Shown here: positions 42,793 to 51,242 of the stretch, piece by piece
Layout: each line of letters opens with the position of its first letter
Numbering within the stretch: the stretch's first letter is position 1
Assembly (NCBI GenBank): GCA_014324045.1
Contig: JACOMY010000014.1
Coordinates: 1 to 57,521, forward strand
DNA length: 57,521 bases
Origin: Rhodospirillales bacterium
GTDB taxonomy: Bacteria; Pseudomonadota; Alphaproteobacteria; Kiloniellales; JACOMY01
Direction of reading: 5' to 3'
Notes under the pieces: generated by a model
The model's database searches: none
Told to the model about the DNA's origin: nothing
The model's input: the letters and a program-made list of their open reading frames with translations, nothing else
Position numbers and translations under genes: made by a program

Positions 42793-43806
42793 CTAGCGCG
42801 CGCCCTTATCCAATGCGGCCAGAACCATCTCCGGCGTGAGGTCGCGGAGGCACCGCAGATGGCCCAGCGGGCAGACGCGCTGACGGCAGGGCCGGCAATC
42901 GAGGTCAAGCCCAAGCACGGTGGCGGCGTCGCTGAGCGGGGGCGTCTCGACCGCGGTGCTGGAGCCGTAGAGCGCAGCCAGGGGTTTATCGAGTGCGGCG
43001 GCGACGTGCATCAGGCCGGAATCGTTGGCCACGACCCTATCGGCGAGGCTGAGCAAGGCAACTGCATCCGTCAGCTCGGTGCGGCCTGTAAGGTCGTGGG
43101 TAGAGTCTGGGGCAGCCGCTTCGATTTCCTGTCCGGCCTCGCGGTCGGCCTCTTGGCCGAAGACCCAGACCGCGCCGCCCTTGGCACTCCAGGCGGCGGC
43201 GACCGCAGCAAAGTGCGCGGCCGGCCAGCGTTTGGCCGGACCATAGGCAGCACCTGGGCAAAGTGCCAGAAGCGGTCTGGAAGGCTTGCTAAGTCCGAGG
43301 TTGTTGCAGGTATACCGGATCTGCTTGGGCGGTATCTCGAACCGAAGACCTGGCAGAGGCGGAATCGCTGCGCCCTTTGGCCGGCCCAGGGCCAGAAAGC
43401 GGTCGATGCTACGGGGCACCGCTGCTCGGTCAAAGCGGCGCGCTTCGGTCAGGAGGCCCCAACGCGGCTCGCCGCGATAGCCGATCCGCTCGGGCACACC
43501 GGTGAAGAAGGGCACCAATGCAGCCTTGATGCTGCGGGGCAGGACCAGGGCACGGTCGTAACCAGCCTTTGCCAGCCGCCGACCCAGATGCCAGCGCGCC
43601 TGTAGGCCGCCTTGGCCAGACCGCACCGCTAGGGTCTCCGTCCGGTCGACGTCGGGCATGAAAGCGAGCAGCGGGGCGGTGGCCGGCGGCGCGACCACGG
43701 CGAGCTCTCTACCTCTATCCTCCGCCTTCAGCAGGCGGAAGAGCTGGCCGGCCATGATCATGTCGCCGACCCAGGCCGGGCCGACGATGAGGATACGCTC
43801 GCTCAC
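42793..43806 (-). CDS. waaF: Lipopolysaccharide heptosyltransferase II-like (GT9)
   Basis: A 337-residue GT9 enzyme, WaaF type: N-terminus ERILIVGPAWVGDMIMAGQL, LCPGAAYGPAKRWPAAHFAA (about 176-195) and VANDSGLMHVAAALDKPLAA (about 256-275). It would add the second heptose to the LPS inner core. A cysteine-rich end, CRPCRQRVCPLGHLRCL, is typical. The start is a GTG at 43806 that overlaps the end of the upstream glycosyltransferase gene by 4 bases. Confidence 0.92.
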   Translation of the reverse strand: MSERILIVGPAWVGDMIMAGQLFRLLKAEDRGRELAVVAPPATAPLLAFMPDVDRTETLAVRSGQGGLQARWHLGRRLAKAGYDRALVLPRSIKAALVPFFTGVPERIGYRGEPRWGLLTEARRFDRAAVPRSIDRFLALGRPKGAAIPPLPGLRFEIPPKQIRYTCNNLGLSKPSRPLLALCPGAAYGPAKRWPAAHFAAVAAAWSAKGGAVWVFGQEADREAGQEIEAAAPDSTHDLTGRTELTDAVALLSLADRVVANDSGLMHVAAALDKPLAALYGSSTAVETPPLSDAATVLGLDLDCRPCRQRVCPLGHLRCLRDLTPEMVLAALDKGAR

Positions 43807-45362
43807 CGGCAGTCTCCGCTGCCGTGCGGCAGCAGGATCGTATCGAGCACCACCTGCCGCTGAGGCACGTCGATGCGGGCCGGCAGGGGAATCTTCAGGA
43901 TATGGCGCTCAGCCCGGTCGCTGGGCGGCAGATCTGCGCCCAGCACTTCCAGGAAGCTATAGAGCGTCGCTACATGCCCCTTGCCTTCTGCTGTGCTCCA
44001 GACCACCAGACAGGGGCCTTCGGCGCCGCGGAGAGGCGGGCGCACCTCCGGATAGCGCGGGGTCAGGATGCGGGCATCGGGGAAGCTGGCGCGGAAATTG
44101 CCGGCGATATGGATGTCGCCGGCGACGATGGTGCCGCGTCCGGAATAGCCCTCGGCGCCTAGTTCCCCGGCGAAGGCCGGGTAGGGGGTTTGCATCCGGC
44201 ACTTGGCGCAGAAGGCGGGCCCGGCCTCGATGTGCTGAAAGCGCGCTTGAATGGCGACCAGGATGAAGACTGCGTAGAGAATGAAGAGCCAACGCAAGGC
44301 AGTCTCCTTGACCCCGTGCAGCTCCAGCCGACGGAAGAAGAGCGGCAGGAAGGGCAGGGTCAGGGGGTAGAGGCGGAACTGGTGCGCCTTGTCGATGTCG
44401 AAGAGGACGGCGGCCAGCGGCGACAGCAGCAAGAGCAGGCCGCAATAGAGCAACAGCACCCGCCCGCCGTCTTGGAGACTGCCTCTTGGCAGAGGCAGCA
44501 GGCTCGGCAGGAAAAGAAGGCCCAGGATCAGCCAGTTGGGGAAGGCGCCGACGAAGAGGTTCACGAAGCCGAACCAGGCCCGCAGATACCAGGGATTGAG
44601 GTCCTCCGGTTTGTGCCAGTCGGCCAGGCTGGCGGCGACCTGGTTGAAGAAGGCTGAACCGGCATCGAGAATCCAGAGCGCGGTCGGCAGGACGATCAAG
44701 CCTGCCAAGACCAGGCTGAGCAGCAGGGGTGGCCGATAGAAGGCGCCGCGTGCCGACCGGACCATGAGAACCGCCAGAAAGAGCGCGGCCAGGCCGATTG
44801 GCATCCAGCCGCTCGATAGCAGGCCCAGGCCCAAGAGCAGGCCGAAACCCAGGAAGTCGCCGATCCGTCCTCTCCGCAGGATGCGCAGGAAGACCCAAAC
44901 CAATGCTAGCACCAAAACCGACGCCAGCACGCCCATGGTGTCGGCCTCGTGCAGGCGCCAGCCGATGGGGTAGAGCAGCAGCGGCGACAGCCCGCAGGCC
45001 ACCTGCAGCCGCGGATTGCACAACAGTTTGCGCCCGGCCAGATAGGCGAAGAGGTGGATTAGGAAGACCAGCGCATAGCGCACCAGACCAAGCGTCACCA
45101 CGGTGGGGCCCAGAATCTGGGCGATGCCCCACACCAGCCAAGTGTAGAGCGGCGGCTGCTCGTAGGCATAGCCGGCGGCCAGTGTCTGAGCGAAGAAGAG
45201 CTGGTCGACGTTGTCGTTGCCGACGGTCTCCGTCAGCAGCGGCCGCAAGGCTGCGTGCAGAATCTGGAGCAGGGCCATGGACAGGACGAAGCCTGTCGGG
45301 CGAAAGGCCCAATGCACGGAGGCTTGTAGGGCGGCAGGCGATCTCTGTGCGGCGGGTGTCAA
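43803..45362 (-). CDS. ArnT/PMT-like membrane glycosyltransferase (GT39/GT83 type)
   Basis: A 519-residue polytopic membrane protein with about ten to twelve hydrophobic segments in the first 370 residues. The first periplasmic loop carries GNDNVDQLFFAQTLAAGYAY and EQPPLYTWLVW, the acidic motif and PPL...W pattern of GT-C enzymes that use polyprenyl-phosphate sugars (ArnT, PMT). The C-terminal about 130 residues form a soluble periplasmic domain. Being coupled to waaF and waaC, it probably modifies lipid A or core. The donor and acceptor cannot be told from sequence. Confidence 0.82.
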   Translation of the reverse strand: MTPAAQRSPAALQASVHWAFRPTGFVLSMALLQILHAALRPLLTETVGNDNVDQLFFAQTLAAGYAYEQPPLYTWLVWGIAQILGPTVVTLGLVRYALVFLIHLFAYLAGRKLLCNPRLQVACGLSPLLLYPIGWRLHEADTMGVLASVLVLALVWVFLRILRRGRIGDFLGFGLLLGLGLLSSGWMPIGLAALFLAVLMVRSARGAFYRPPLLLSLVLAGLIVLPTALWILDAGSAFFNQVAASLADWHKPEDLNPWYLRAWFGFVNLFVGAFPNWLILGLLFLPSLLPLPRGSLQDGGRVLLLYCGLLLLLSPLAAVLFDIDKAHQFRLYPLTLPFLPLFFRRLELHGVKETALRWLFILYAVFILVAIQARFQHIEAGPAFCAKCRMQTPYPAFAGELGAEGYSGRGTIVAGDIHIAGNFRASFPDARILTPRYPEVRPPLRGAEGPCLVVWSTAEGKGHVATLYSFLEVLGADLPPSDRAERHILKIPLPARIDVPQRQVVLDTILLPHGSGDCR

Positions 45363-45427
45363 GCTTTGCCTCGGAACCGGGGGTTAACCTTGCCAGCAGG
45401 GCTAGCAAAAGGGCAGAGCTATGCCCC

Positions 45428-45961
45428 ATGCATGGCGATAACACCACTGCCCTTAGCCAGGATCGGCCAGGCCCGGTTCTGCTCTGGGCCCTACGCTTGG
45501 GGGCGCTCTTCACCGCCGCCATGGCGCTTTGGCGGCTCCTGCTCTATGCAGGATCTTTGATTTCGGGTGCACGCCTACCGGTGCAGGAGGCGGCGCTGAC
45601 CTTCATGTGGATTCCCGACCTACTGTTCCTGCTGGTCTTCCTCTATCTGGCTTGGCGGGCGCCGGAGTTGCAGAGCCGCTGCTATCGCGAGACCGGGCTC
45701 ATCGTGGCCGGCCTGCAGAGCGCCTTCCTCCTGGCCACAATGATTGTCTTTCGCCGCTGGACCGATGCGGCCGCACTCGGCTTTGACGATCCTCTTACAT
45801 GGCTTCATATAATCCTACCAAGCCTATGGTGCGCTTGGTTTTTTCTGTTCCTTCTTTGGCAAATATGGCGAGGTGGTCACCAAGGTGGCAAGGCGGCGAA
45901 CGACTGCGCCGCCCCCGCATCGGCAGAATCGAGCGAAAAGTCGGGACTCCGGTCGCTGTAG
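45428..45961 (+). CDS. Four-helix membrane protein of unknown function
   Basis: A 177-residue protein from the ATG at 45428 (MHGDNTTALSQDRPG). The frame is open far upstream because it runs antisense to the glycosyltransferase gene, so the start is chosen by the end of that overlap. Four hydrophobic segments lie at about 18-40, 52-75, 88-110 and 122-146, followed by a polar tail of about 30 residues. The ribosome-binding site is weak. It is divergent from the LPS gene unit. I do not recognise the family. Confidence 0.55.
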   Translation: MHGDNTTALSQDRPGPVLLWALRLGALFTAAMALWRLLLYAGSLISGARLPVQEAALTFMWIPDLLFLLVFLYLAWRAPELQSRCYRETGLIVAGLQSAFLLATMIVFRRWTDAAALGFDDPLTWLHIILPSLWCAWFFLFLLWQIWRGGHQGGKAANDCAAPASAESSEKSGLRSL

Positions 45962-46252
45962 GAGTGGCTGTGGACGATAAACGAGCCGGCGTCGATCGGC
46001 ACCACGGCCAGAGTCGGCGGCTCCAAGCCGCCGAAGGTCTCGCTTTCTGCCCTGAAGCGCAGCAGATCTATGGCGCCGATGCCGGCAGCGAAGGCGGGTG
46101 GTGCAGGAATGAGGAAGACGCCTTTGGCGTCGCCGTTTCGGCTATTGATGCAGCCGATCGCGGCCTTAGCCGGGCAAGCGGGTCAAGGCCCCAGAGCCTT
46201 CCTGAAGCGGGATAGACTAAATGCGTATGGTCAGATGGATCGGCTGTTCCAT
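45877..46252 (-). pseudogene. Probable decayed gene of unknown family
   Basis: From a TGA at 45877 back to about 46182 the minus strand has an uninterrupted frame with strongly coding-like third positions: AIGCINSRNGDAKGVFLIPA, LRFRAESETFGGLEPPTLAV and VPIDAGSFIVHSHSYSDRSP. It has no start codon. In another frame, an ATG at 46252 begins MEQPIHLTIRI, then a TAG, then SIPLQEGSGALTRLPG, after which a shift would join the long frame. One stop plus one frameshift would thus unite a protein of about 125 residues. It overlaps the tail of the membrane protein gene on the other strand by 85 bases. I recognise no family. Confidence 0.45.
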
Positions 46253-46296
46253 GCCGGTCTGTGGCCTTTGCGCTTATGCGTCGGCCGGGTTCAGAG

Positions 46297-47241
46297 TCAG
46301 GCAGCCTTTCCATAGTACAAACTAACGCTGTGGGTTGCCTCCGCAAAGAACAGCCAGCGTTCCGCCGCCGCAGCCGCCAAGGCTGCCGAGGCCGCGGGCA
46401 GGGCGAAGATAAAGTGTCCCCAACCGGGCCCGATCGAGGCGGCGATCAGCAACATGACGACCGCTGCCAATCCTAGACCCTGGGCGATCAGCCGCAGTTT
46501 CGCGGCATGCCTGCGGGCGACGCGATAGCCCATCTCGGTCAGCAAATAGTTCTCGCCCGTGTGCGGCGGCTCCAACAGCCGCACCTTGCCGATGCGGCCC
46601 AAACCGGTTGCCGACTCCAGTGTAGCAGCCGGAGAGGCCCTATCGATGTCGTGCCAATAGCCGCGCTTCACAAGCCAAGTCAGGGCGACGAGGCCGGCCG
46701 CCACGTAGCTCGCGCCGCTGCCGCCCACTTTGAAGGAAAGGAGCAGGGCGAGGAAGGGGCCACCGGTGGCGAGACCCATCAGGAGATAGAGCAACGGGAC
46801 CTTGGGCTGGTACCACTGCCGCACCGTCTTCAAACTGGCGTAGATCATGGCGGTGGCGAAGACTGTCGCCGCCGCGCCGACCGCGGCCAGCAGCGCGCAG
46901 GCCAGAGGGAACCAACCTGCACTGTCCAGCAGTGGGCGGGTCAGGAACAACAGCCCTGCCGGCAGGAAGGTGAACACCGCTAGCACCCCCTCACGCGAGA
47001 GCCACGAAGAACGCCATTGGCTGAAGGCCCGCCAAGCCCGTTCCGGCCGCCGCAGATGCTGGGTGGATGCGAGCAGGCCCAGAGCGATCAGGCCCAGGGC
47101 CAAGGCGATCCCGATGCCCAGAACCAAGCGGTCCTGGCCCCAGGAGAACTGGAGGAGGCTGCCCAGGGACAACAGGAACAGCAGGCCATAGCCGGCGCCG
47201 CTGAGGTTGGTGAAGGCGATGACGGAGAGGGCTGGATGCAT
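46297..47241 (-). CDS. soeC: Sulfite dehydrogenase membrane subunit SoeC (DmsC family)
   Basis: A 314-residue DmsC-type membrane anchor with about eight transmembrane helices. It hands electrons between the iron-sulfur subunit and the quinone pool. The DmsC pattern is clear: ALGLLASTQHLRRPERAWRA (about 54-73), FSQWRSSWLSREGVLAVFTF and TAMIYASLKTVRQWYQPKVP. It is 4 bases after soeB. Length (about 314) fits SoeC of the SoeABC sulfite-oxidising enzyme. DmsC of a DMSO or polysulfide reductase is the alternative. Confidence 0.85.
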   Translation of the reverse strand: MHPALSVIAFTNLSGAGYGLLFLLSLGSLLQFSWGQDRLVLGIGIALALGLIALGLLASTQHLRRPERAWRAFSQWRSSWLSREGVLAVFTFLPAGLLFLTRPLLDSAGWFPLACALLAAVGAAATVFATAMIYASLKTVRQWYQPKVPLLYLLMGLATGGPFLALLLSFKVGGSGASYVAAGLVALTWLVKRGYWHDIDRASPAATLESATGLGRIGKVRLLEPPHTGENYLLTEMGYRVARRHAAKLRLIAQGLGLAAVVMLLIAASIGPGWGHFIFALPAASAALAAAAAERWLFFAEATHSVSLYYGKAA

Positions 47242-47245
47242 CGGA

Positions 47246-47986
47246 TCAGTCCGACAGCAGACGATCGAGCCAGGCGAGAAAACCGCCTTCGGGATTGGCC
47301 GGCTCCAAGGCCCTAGGGGCCTCCCCGGTGCGGCCTTCGCGGCGGGCGCGCGGCGGCAGGTATTTGTTGGTGGGGCGGTAGCCCATCTCCGGCATGAGGT
47401 CCATGCCGCCGCGCGCCGCTACCAGCTTGGAGATATCGCTGTCGGGATCGGCCAGATCGCCGAAGTGCCGCGCCCGGGTCGGGCAGGTGCGCACGCAGGC
47501 CGGCTGGCGTTCCTCCTCGCTCAGCGCCTCGTTATAGATGCGGTCGATGCAGAGCGTGCACTTCTTCATTACACCGACGCCGGGATCCATCTCGCGGGCG
47601 CCGTAGGGGCAAGCCCAGGCGCAGAGCCCGCAGCCCATGCAGCGGTCCTCGTCCACCAGCACGATGCCGTCCGCCTGACGCTTGTAGGAGGCGCCGGTCG
47701 GGCAGACCGTGACGCAGGCTGCGTCCTCGCAATGTAGGCAGGACTTGGGGAAGTGGACGATCTGCGGGTTGCCATCCTTGGGTTCGACCTCGAAGGCGTG
47801 CACACGGTTCAGCCAGGCGCCCTGCGGGGCGGCACCGTAGGCGTCGATGTCGCTTAGGGGGGCCGGATAGCCGCCGGTATTCCACTCCTTGCAATTCACC
47901 ACGCAGGCTTGGCAGCCAACGCAGGTGTCGAGGTCGATTACCAGCCCCAGTTTCTTTTCGCTGGGGTACCTGGGTAGCGAGGTCAT
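47246..47986 (-). CDS. soeB: Sulfite dehydrogenase iron-sulfur subunit SoeB
   Basis: A 246-residue ferredoxin-type subunit with four Cys clusters for four [4Fe-4S] centres: CVGCQACVVNC (about 22-32), CLHCEDAACVTVCPTG, CMGCGLCAWACPYG, and the pair CTLC with CVRTCPTRA. It carries electrons between the molybdenum subunit and the membrane subunit. There is no Tat signal, in line with the cytoplasmic orientation of SoeABC. It overlaps soeA by 4 bases and is 4 bases from soeC. Confidence 0.88.
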   Translation of the reverse strand: MTSLPRYPSEKKLGLVIDLDTCVGCQACVVNCKEWNTGGYPAPLSDIDAYGAAPQGAWLNRVHAFEVEPKDGNPQIVHFPKSCLHCEDAACVTVCPTGASYKRQADGIVLVDEDRCMGCGLCAWACPYGAREMDPGVGVMKKCTLCIDRIYNEALSEEERQPACVRTCPTRARHFGDLADPDSDISKLVAARGGMDLMPEMGYRPTNKYLPPRARREGRTGEAPRALEPANPEGGFLAWLDRLLSD

Positions 47987-50862
47987 GACGCCGCACCCTC
48001 CTCACCGCCGCGGTAGAGCAAGCGGCCTGGCGGCGGTTGCAAACCCGGTGGGCGCGGCAGCGCGGCGCCGTCGGCGCGTTCGGCCTCCAGGGTCTCGGCG
48101 TCCGACATTTTGCGCACCCGCAGGCGCAGGTCGTACCAGGCCGCCTGTCCGGTAATGGGATCGCTGTTGGAGAAGCGGTAGCCGCCTTGTTCGGGCAGTA
48201 GATCGTCGATCAGGTGGTTCAGCAGGAAGCCCTTGGTGGCCTCTGGCGCGCGGGGATCGAGGTTCCAGGCACCCGCCCGCTTGCCGATGGCATTCCAGGT
48301 CCAGACCGTCTTGTCGTTCAGCGCCTGCATCACCCGGGCCTGCGCCTTGACGCGACCGTGGCGGCTTTCCGCCCAGACCCAGTCTTCGTCGGCGATGCCC
48401 TCGGCCGCAGCGACGGCTTCGGGGATGTATAGGCGGTTGGCGCCGTGGATCTGGCGCAGCCAGGCGTTCTGCGAGTGCCAGGAGTGATACATCGCCATCG
48501 GCCGCTGGGTGACGCCGTGCAGAGGATAGGCCGCATCGTCGTTGCTCTCGTCCTCGAAGGGCGGATACCACAGCGGTAAGGGATCGAAGACGCGGGCGAT
48601 GCGGGCGCGCAGGTTCTCCGGCGGTTGGATTGCGCCATGGCCCTCGGCGGCCAGGCGAAAGCGCTGAAAGATCTCGCCGTAGAACTGCAAGAGGATCGGG
48701 GCCGGCCGCTCAATGAAGCCCATGTCTAGGGCCCAATCGAGATAGGCCTGGTTGGCGAAGCGGTGGTGTTGAGCTTCTTCCGGGATCGGCGCCCGCCAGA
48801 AGCAGCCGTTCTCAATATAGCGCTCCAACTGCTGAGGATTGACCGCGCCGCGGCCGTGGCTCTGGCCGTCTGTCCCGCGGAAACCGGCCAGCGGGCCGAT
48901 GCCCGGCTTACGCTCGTGATTGACAATGTAGTCGGCATAGCCGCCGGGATAGCGCGGCGAGCCATCTTCCTTGACCATGCCGGGCAGGCCGAGGCGGGCG
49001 CCGAGGTCCAGCAGGACGCTCTGGAAGGGCCGCACATCGCGGTCGAGCCTTAGCACCGGCTGGCGGATCGCATCGGCCGCCGAATGGGCATCGCAGATCG
49101 GCCGGTCCAGCAGAGAGATGCAGTCCCAACGCTCCAAGTAGGTGGTGTCGGGGAGCACCAAGTCTGCGTAGTAGACCGTCTCGGCGGCGAAGGCGTCAGC
49201 GTAGATGATGAAGGGAATCTTGTATTCGCCGGTAGCGGGATTCTTGTCGGTCAGCATGTCGATTACGCCGCCGGTGTTCATGGTCGAGTTCCAGGCCATG
49301 TTGGCCATGTACATGAACAGCGTGTCGATGGGGTAGGGATCTCCCCTCCATGCGTTGGCGATGACCATGTGCATCAGCCCATGAGCGGCCACCGGAGCCT
49401 CCCAGGAATAAGCCTTGTCGATGCGTTGAGGGCTGCCGTCCTCGCTTAGCAACAGATCTTCGGGACCGGTGACGAAGCCCAACGGCGGGCCTGGCAGGGG
49501 CTTGCCGGGTACCACTTGGTGCGGCTTGCCGGTCGGCTTCTGGCCGGGCGGCGTCGGGCGCGGGAAGGGGGGCTTGTAGCGCCAGGAGCCAGGCCGGTCG
49601 ATCGCTCCTATGAGCAGTTGCAGGATGTGGATCGCACGACAGCTGTGAAAGCCGTTGGCGTGGGCCGAGACGCCGCGCATGGCGTGTACCGCCACCGGTC
49701 GGCCGATTACCTGGCGTTGTTCGCGGCCCCAAGCGTCCTCCCAGAGCTCGTCGCGGATCGGTGGGTTGACGAAGGCCGCTTCAGCGATCTCGGCCGCCAG
49801 CCGGCGGATGATCTCCGGTTTGACGCCAGTGCGTTCGGCTATGGCTTCCGGCGCATAGCTGTCTTCGTCCAGGCGGCGTGCCACCAACTCGAAGGCCGGC
49901 ACCGTCTTGCGGCCGTCGGGCAGGGTAAAGCTGCCCTGCATGGCCGGCGCCGCGCAGTCGCCAGGGAAGGCGACGGGGGAGTTGCTGCGACGGTCCCAGA
50001 TCAGCGGCGCCCCCTCCTCGTTGCGGGCGAGCAAGCCGTGGTCGCCACCCCCGGGATTGTCGATCGCCAGATGCGCGGCATTGCTGAAAAGTGCCAGGAA
50101 GTCGATATCCACTTTGCCAGCGCGCAGCAGTTCGCGACAAAGCGAAAGGACAAAAAGGCCGTCGCTGCCAGGCGTAATCCCAATCCACTCGTCTGCAATG
50201 GCCGAATAGCCGCTGCGCACCGGGTTGATCGAGACGATCTTGGCGCCGCGCTCCTTCAGGCGCGCTAGGCCCAGCTTGATCGGATTGCTGTCGTGATCCT
50301 CGGCCACGCCGAAGAGCAGGAAGAGTTTGGTCTGTTCCCAGTCGGGCTCCCCGAACTCCCAGAAGGCGCCGCCGAGGGTATAGAGTCCTGCCGCCGCCAT
50401 GTTGACCGAACAAAAGCCACCGTGGGCGGCGTGGTTCGGCGTGCCGAACTGGCTGGCCCACCAGCCGGTCAGGCCCTGGCTCTGGTCGCGCCCGGTGAAG
50501 AAAGCTAGCTTCTTGGGATCGCTTTTGCGGATCTTGCTCAGACGGTTGGTGGCGATCTCTAGCGCTTCCTTCCACTCGATCTCCTCGAATTCGCCGCTGC
50601 CGCGCTCGCCGGTGCGCTTCAGGGGCTTGGCCAGCTTGGCGGGCGAGAGCTGGTTCATGATCCCGGCCGACCCCTTGGCGCAGAGCACCCCACGGTTCAC
50701 CGGATGGTCGGGGTTGCCTTCGATGTAGCGCAATTGCCCATTTTTTAGGTGCACACGAATCCCGCAGCGGCAAGCGCACATATAGCAGGTACTTGGCTTG
50801 ATTTCGTCTGACGGCGCGCGAGACAGGTCGATTGGGCGATCGGGGGACGCGCCGTCAGGCAT
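47983..50862 (-). CDS. soeA: Molybdopterin oxidoreductase, catalytic subunit SoeA of sulfite dehydrogenase
   Basis: A protein of 959 residues of the DMSO reductase family, from the ATG at 50862 (MPDGASPDRPIDLSR), which has TTGGAG 7 bases upstream; the longer frame lacks this. An N-terminal [4Fe-4S] site has Cys26, Cys29, Cys33 and Cys61 (CYMCACRCGIRV...VLCAKG). GRDQSQGLTGWWASQFGTPN, GGFCSVNMAAAG with a candidate Cys ligand of Mo, and FGVAEDHDSNPIK match SoeA closely. There is no Tat signal peptide, so the subunit acts in the cytoplasm, as known for SoeA, oxidising sulfite to sulfate. The C-terminal molybdopterin-dinucleotide domain includes MYHSWHSQNAWLRQIHG. Confidence 0.85.
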   Translation of the reverse strand: MPDGASPDRPIDLSRAPSDEIKPSTCYMCACRCGIRVHLKNGQLRYIEGNPDHPVNRGVLCAKGSAGIMNQLSPAKLAKPLKRTGERGSGEFEEIEWKEALEIATNRLSKIRKSDPKKLAFFTGRDQSQGLTGWWASQFGTPNHAAHGGFCSVNMAAAGLYTLGGAFWEFGEPDWEQTKLFLLFGVAEDHDSNPIKLGLARLKERGAKIVSINPVRSGYSAIADEWIGITPGSDGLFVLSLCRELLRAGKVDIDFLALFSNAAHLAIDNPGGGDHGLLARNEEGAPLIWDRRSNSPVAFPGDCAAPAMQGSFTLPDGRKTVPAFELVARRLDEDSYAPEAIAERTGVKPEIIRRLAAEIAEAAFVNPPIRDELWEDAWGREQRQVIGRPVAVHAMRGVSAHANGFHSCRAIHILQLLIGAIDRPGSWRYKPPFPRPTPPGQKPTGKPHQVVPGKPLPGPPLGFVTGPEDLLLSEDGSPQRIDKAYSWEAPVAAHGLMHMVIANAWRGDPYPIDTLFMYMANMAWNSTMNTGGVIDMLTDKNPATGEYKIPFIIYADAFAAETVYYADLVLPDTTYLERWDCISLLDRPICDAHSAADAIRQPVLRLDRDVRPFQSVLLDLGARLGLPGMVKEDGSPRYPGGYADYIVNHERKPGIGPLAGFRGTDGQSHGRGAVNPQQLERYIENGCFWRAPIPEEAQHHRFANQAYLDWALDMGFIERPAPILLQFYGEIFQRFRLAAEGHGAIQPPENLRARIARVFDPLPLWYPPFEDESNDDAAYPLHGVTQRPMAMYHSWHSQNAWLRQIHGANRLYIPEAVAAAEGIADEDWVWAESRHGRVKAQARVMQALNDKTVWTWNAIGKRAGAWNLDPRAPEATKGFLLNHLIDDLLPEQGGYRFSNSDPITGQAAWYDLRLRVRKMSDAETLEAERADGAALPRPPGLQPPPGRLLYRGGEEGAAS

Positions 50863-51054
50863 GGGGTGCTCCAAGGCATGATAGGATCGATAGCCCCCTC
50901 TATCAGTAAAGGGATAGAGCTGAAAAGAGGGCATATGAAAGCCCTTGCATTTCTGCCTGCCGGCTCTCTCATAGAGACTTTTACCCTTCGTACTCAAAAT
51001 ACTCAGAAAAGGCCTTGCATCCGGCCTTCGTACTCACTTATCTAGATCTCCGTC

Positions 51055-51163
51055 GGCAGGCGCTTGCGCCTGGCGGCTATCCCCGAAAGGGGCGCGGACA
51101 TTTGATTGGGCAGCTTGCGACCGCGTTAACAATCGCTAAAGCGCCACGGAGAGACCTCCGTGG
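51055..51163 (+). promoter_or_regulatory. Structured leader upstream of cysG
   Basis: Three hairpins lie within 110 bases: CAGGCGCTTGCGCCTG (about 51057-51073), CCCC-GAAA-GGGG with a GNRA tetraloop (about 51080-51092), and CCACGGAG-AGAC-CTCCGTGG (51144-51163), an 8-bp perfect stem. None has a T run. They are in the divergent region between soeA and cysG and could form an mRNA leader controlling the sulfur-assimilation operon. I match no known riboswitch. Confidence 0.4.
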
Positions 51164-51242
51164 GCCCTTGGCTTATGGAGGCCGTATTGACTCTCTGTCT
51201 CTATGCCTACGCCGTCAGTGCCTCCGCTGAGAGCGCCGGGCA

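Noticed and set aside
43957..45522. 521-codon frame overlapping the ArnT/PMT-like gene on the same strand
   Set aside because: It is very rich in Arg, Ala and Pro with no transmembrane pattern or motif, while the alternative frame gives a coherent GT-C membrane protein.
49781..50779. 332-codon and other long frames inside soeA on the same strand, and a 250-codon frame at 49516-50268 on the opposite strand
   Set aside because: soeA is intact in its own frame with all cofactor motifs; the others are compositional shadows.
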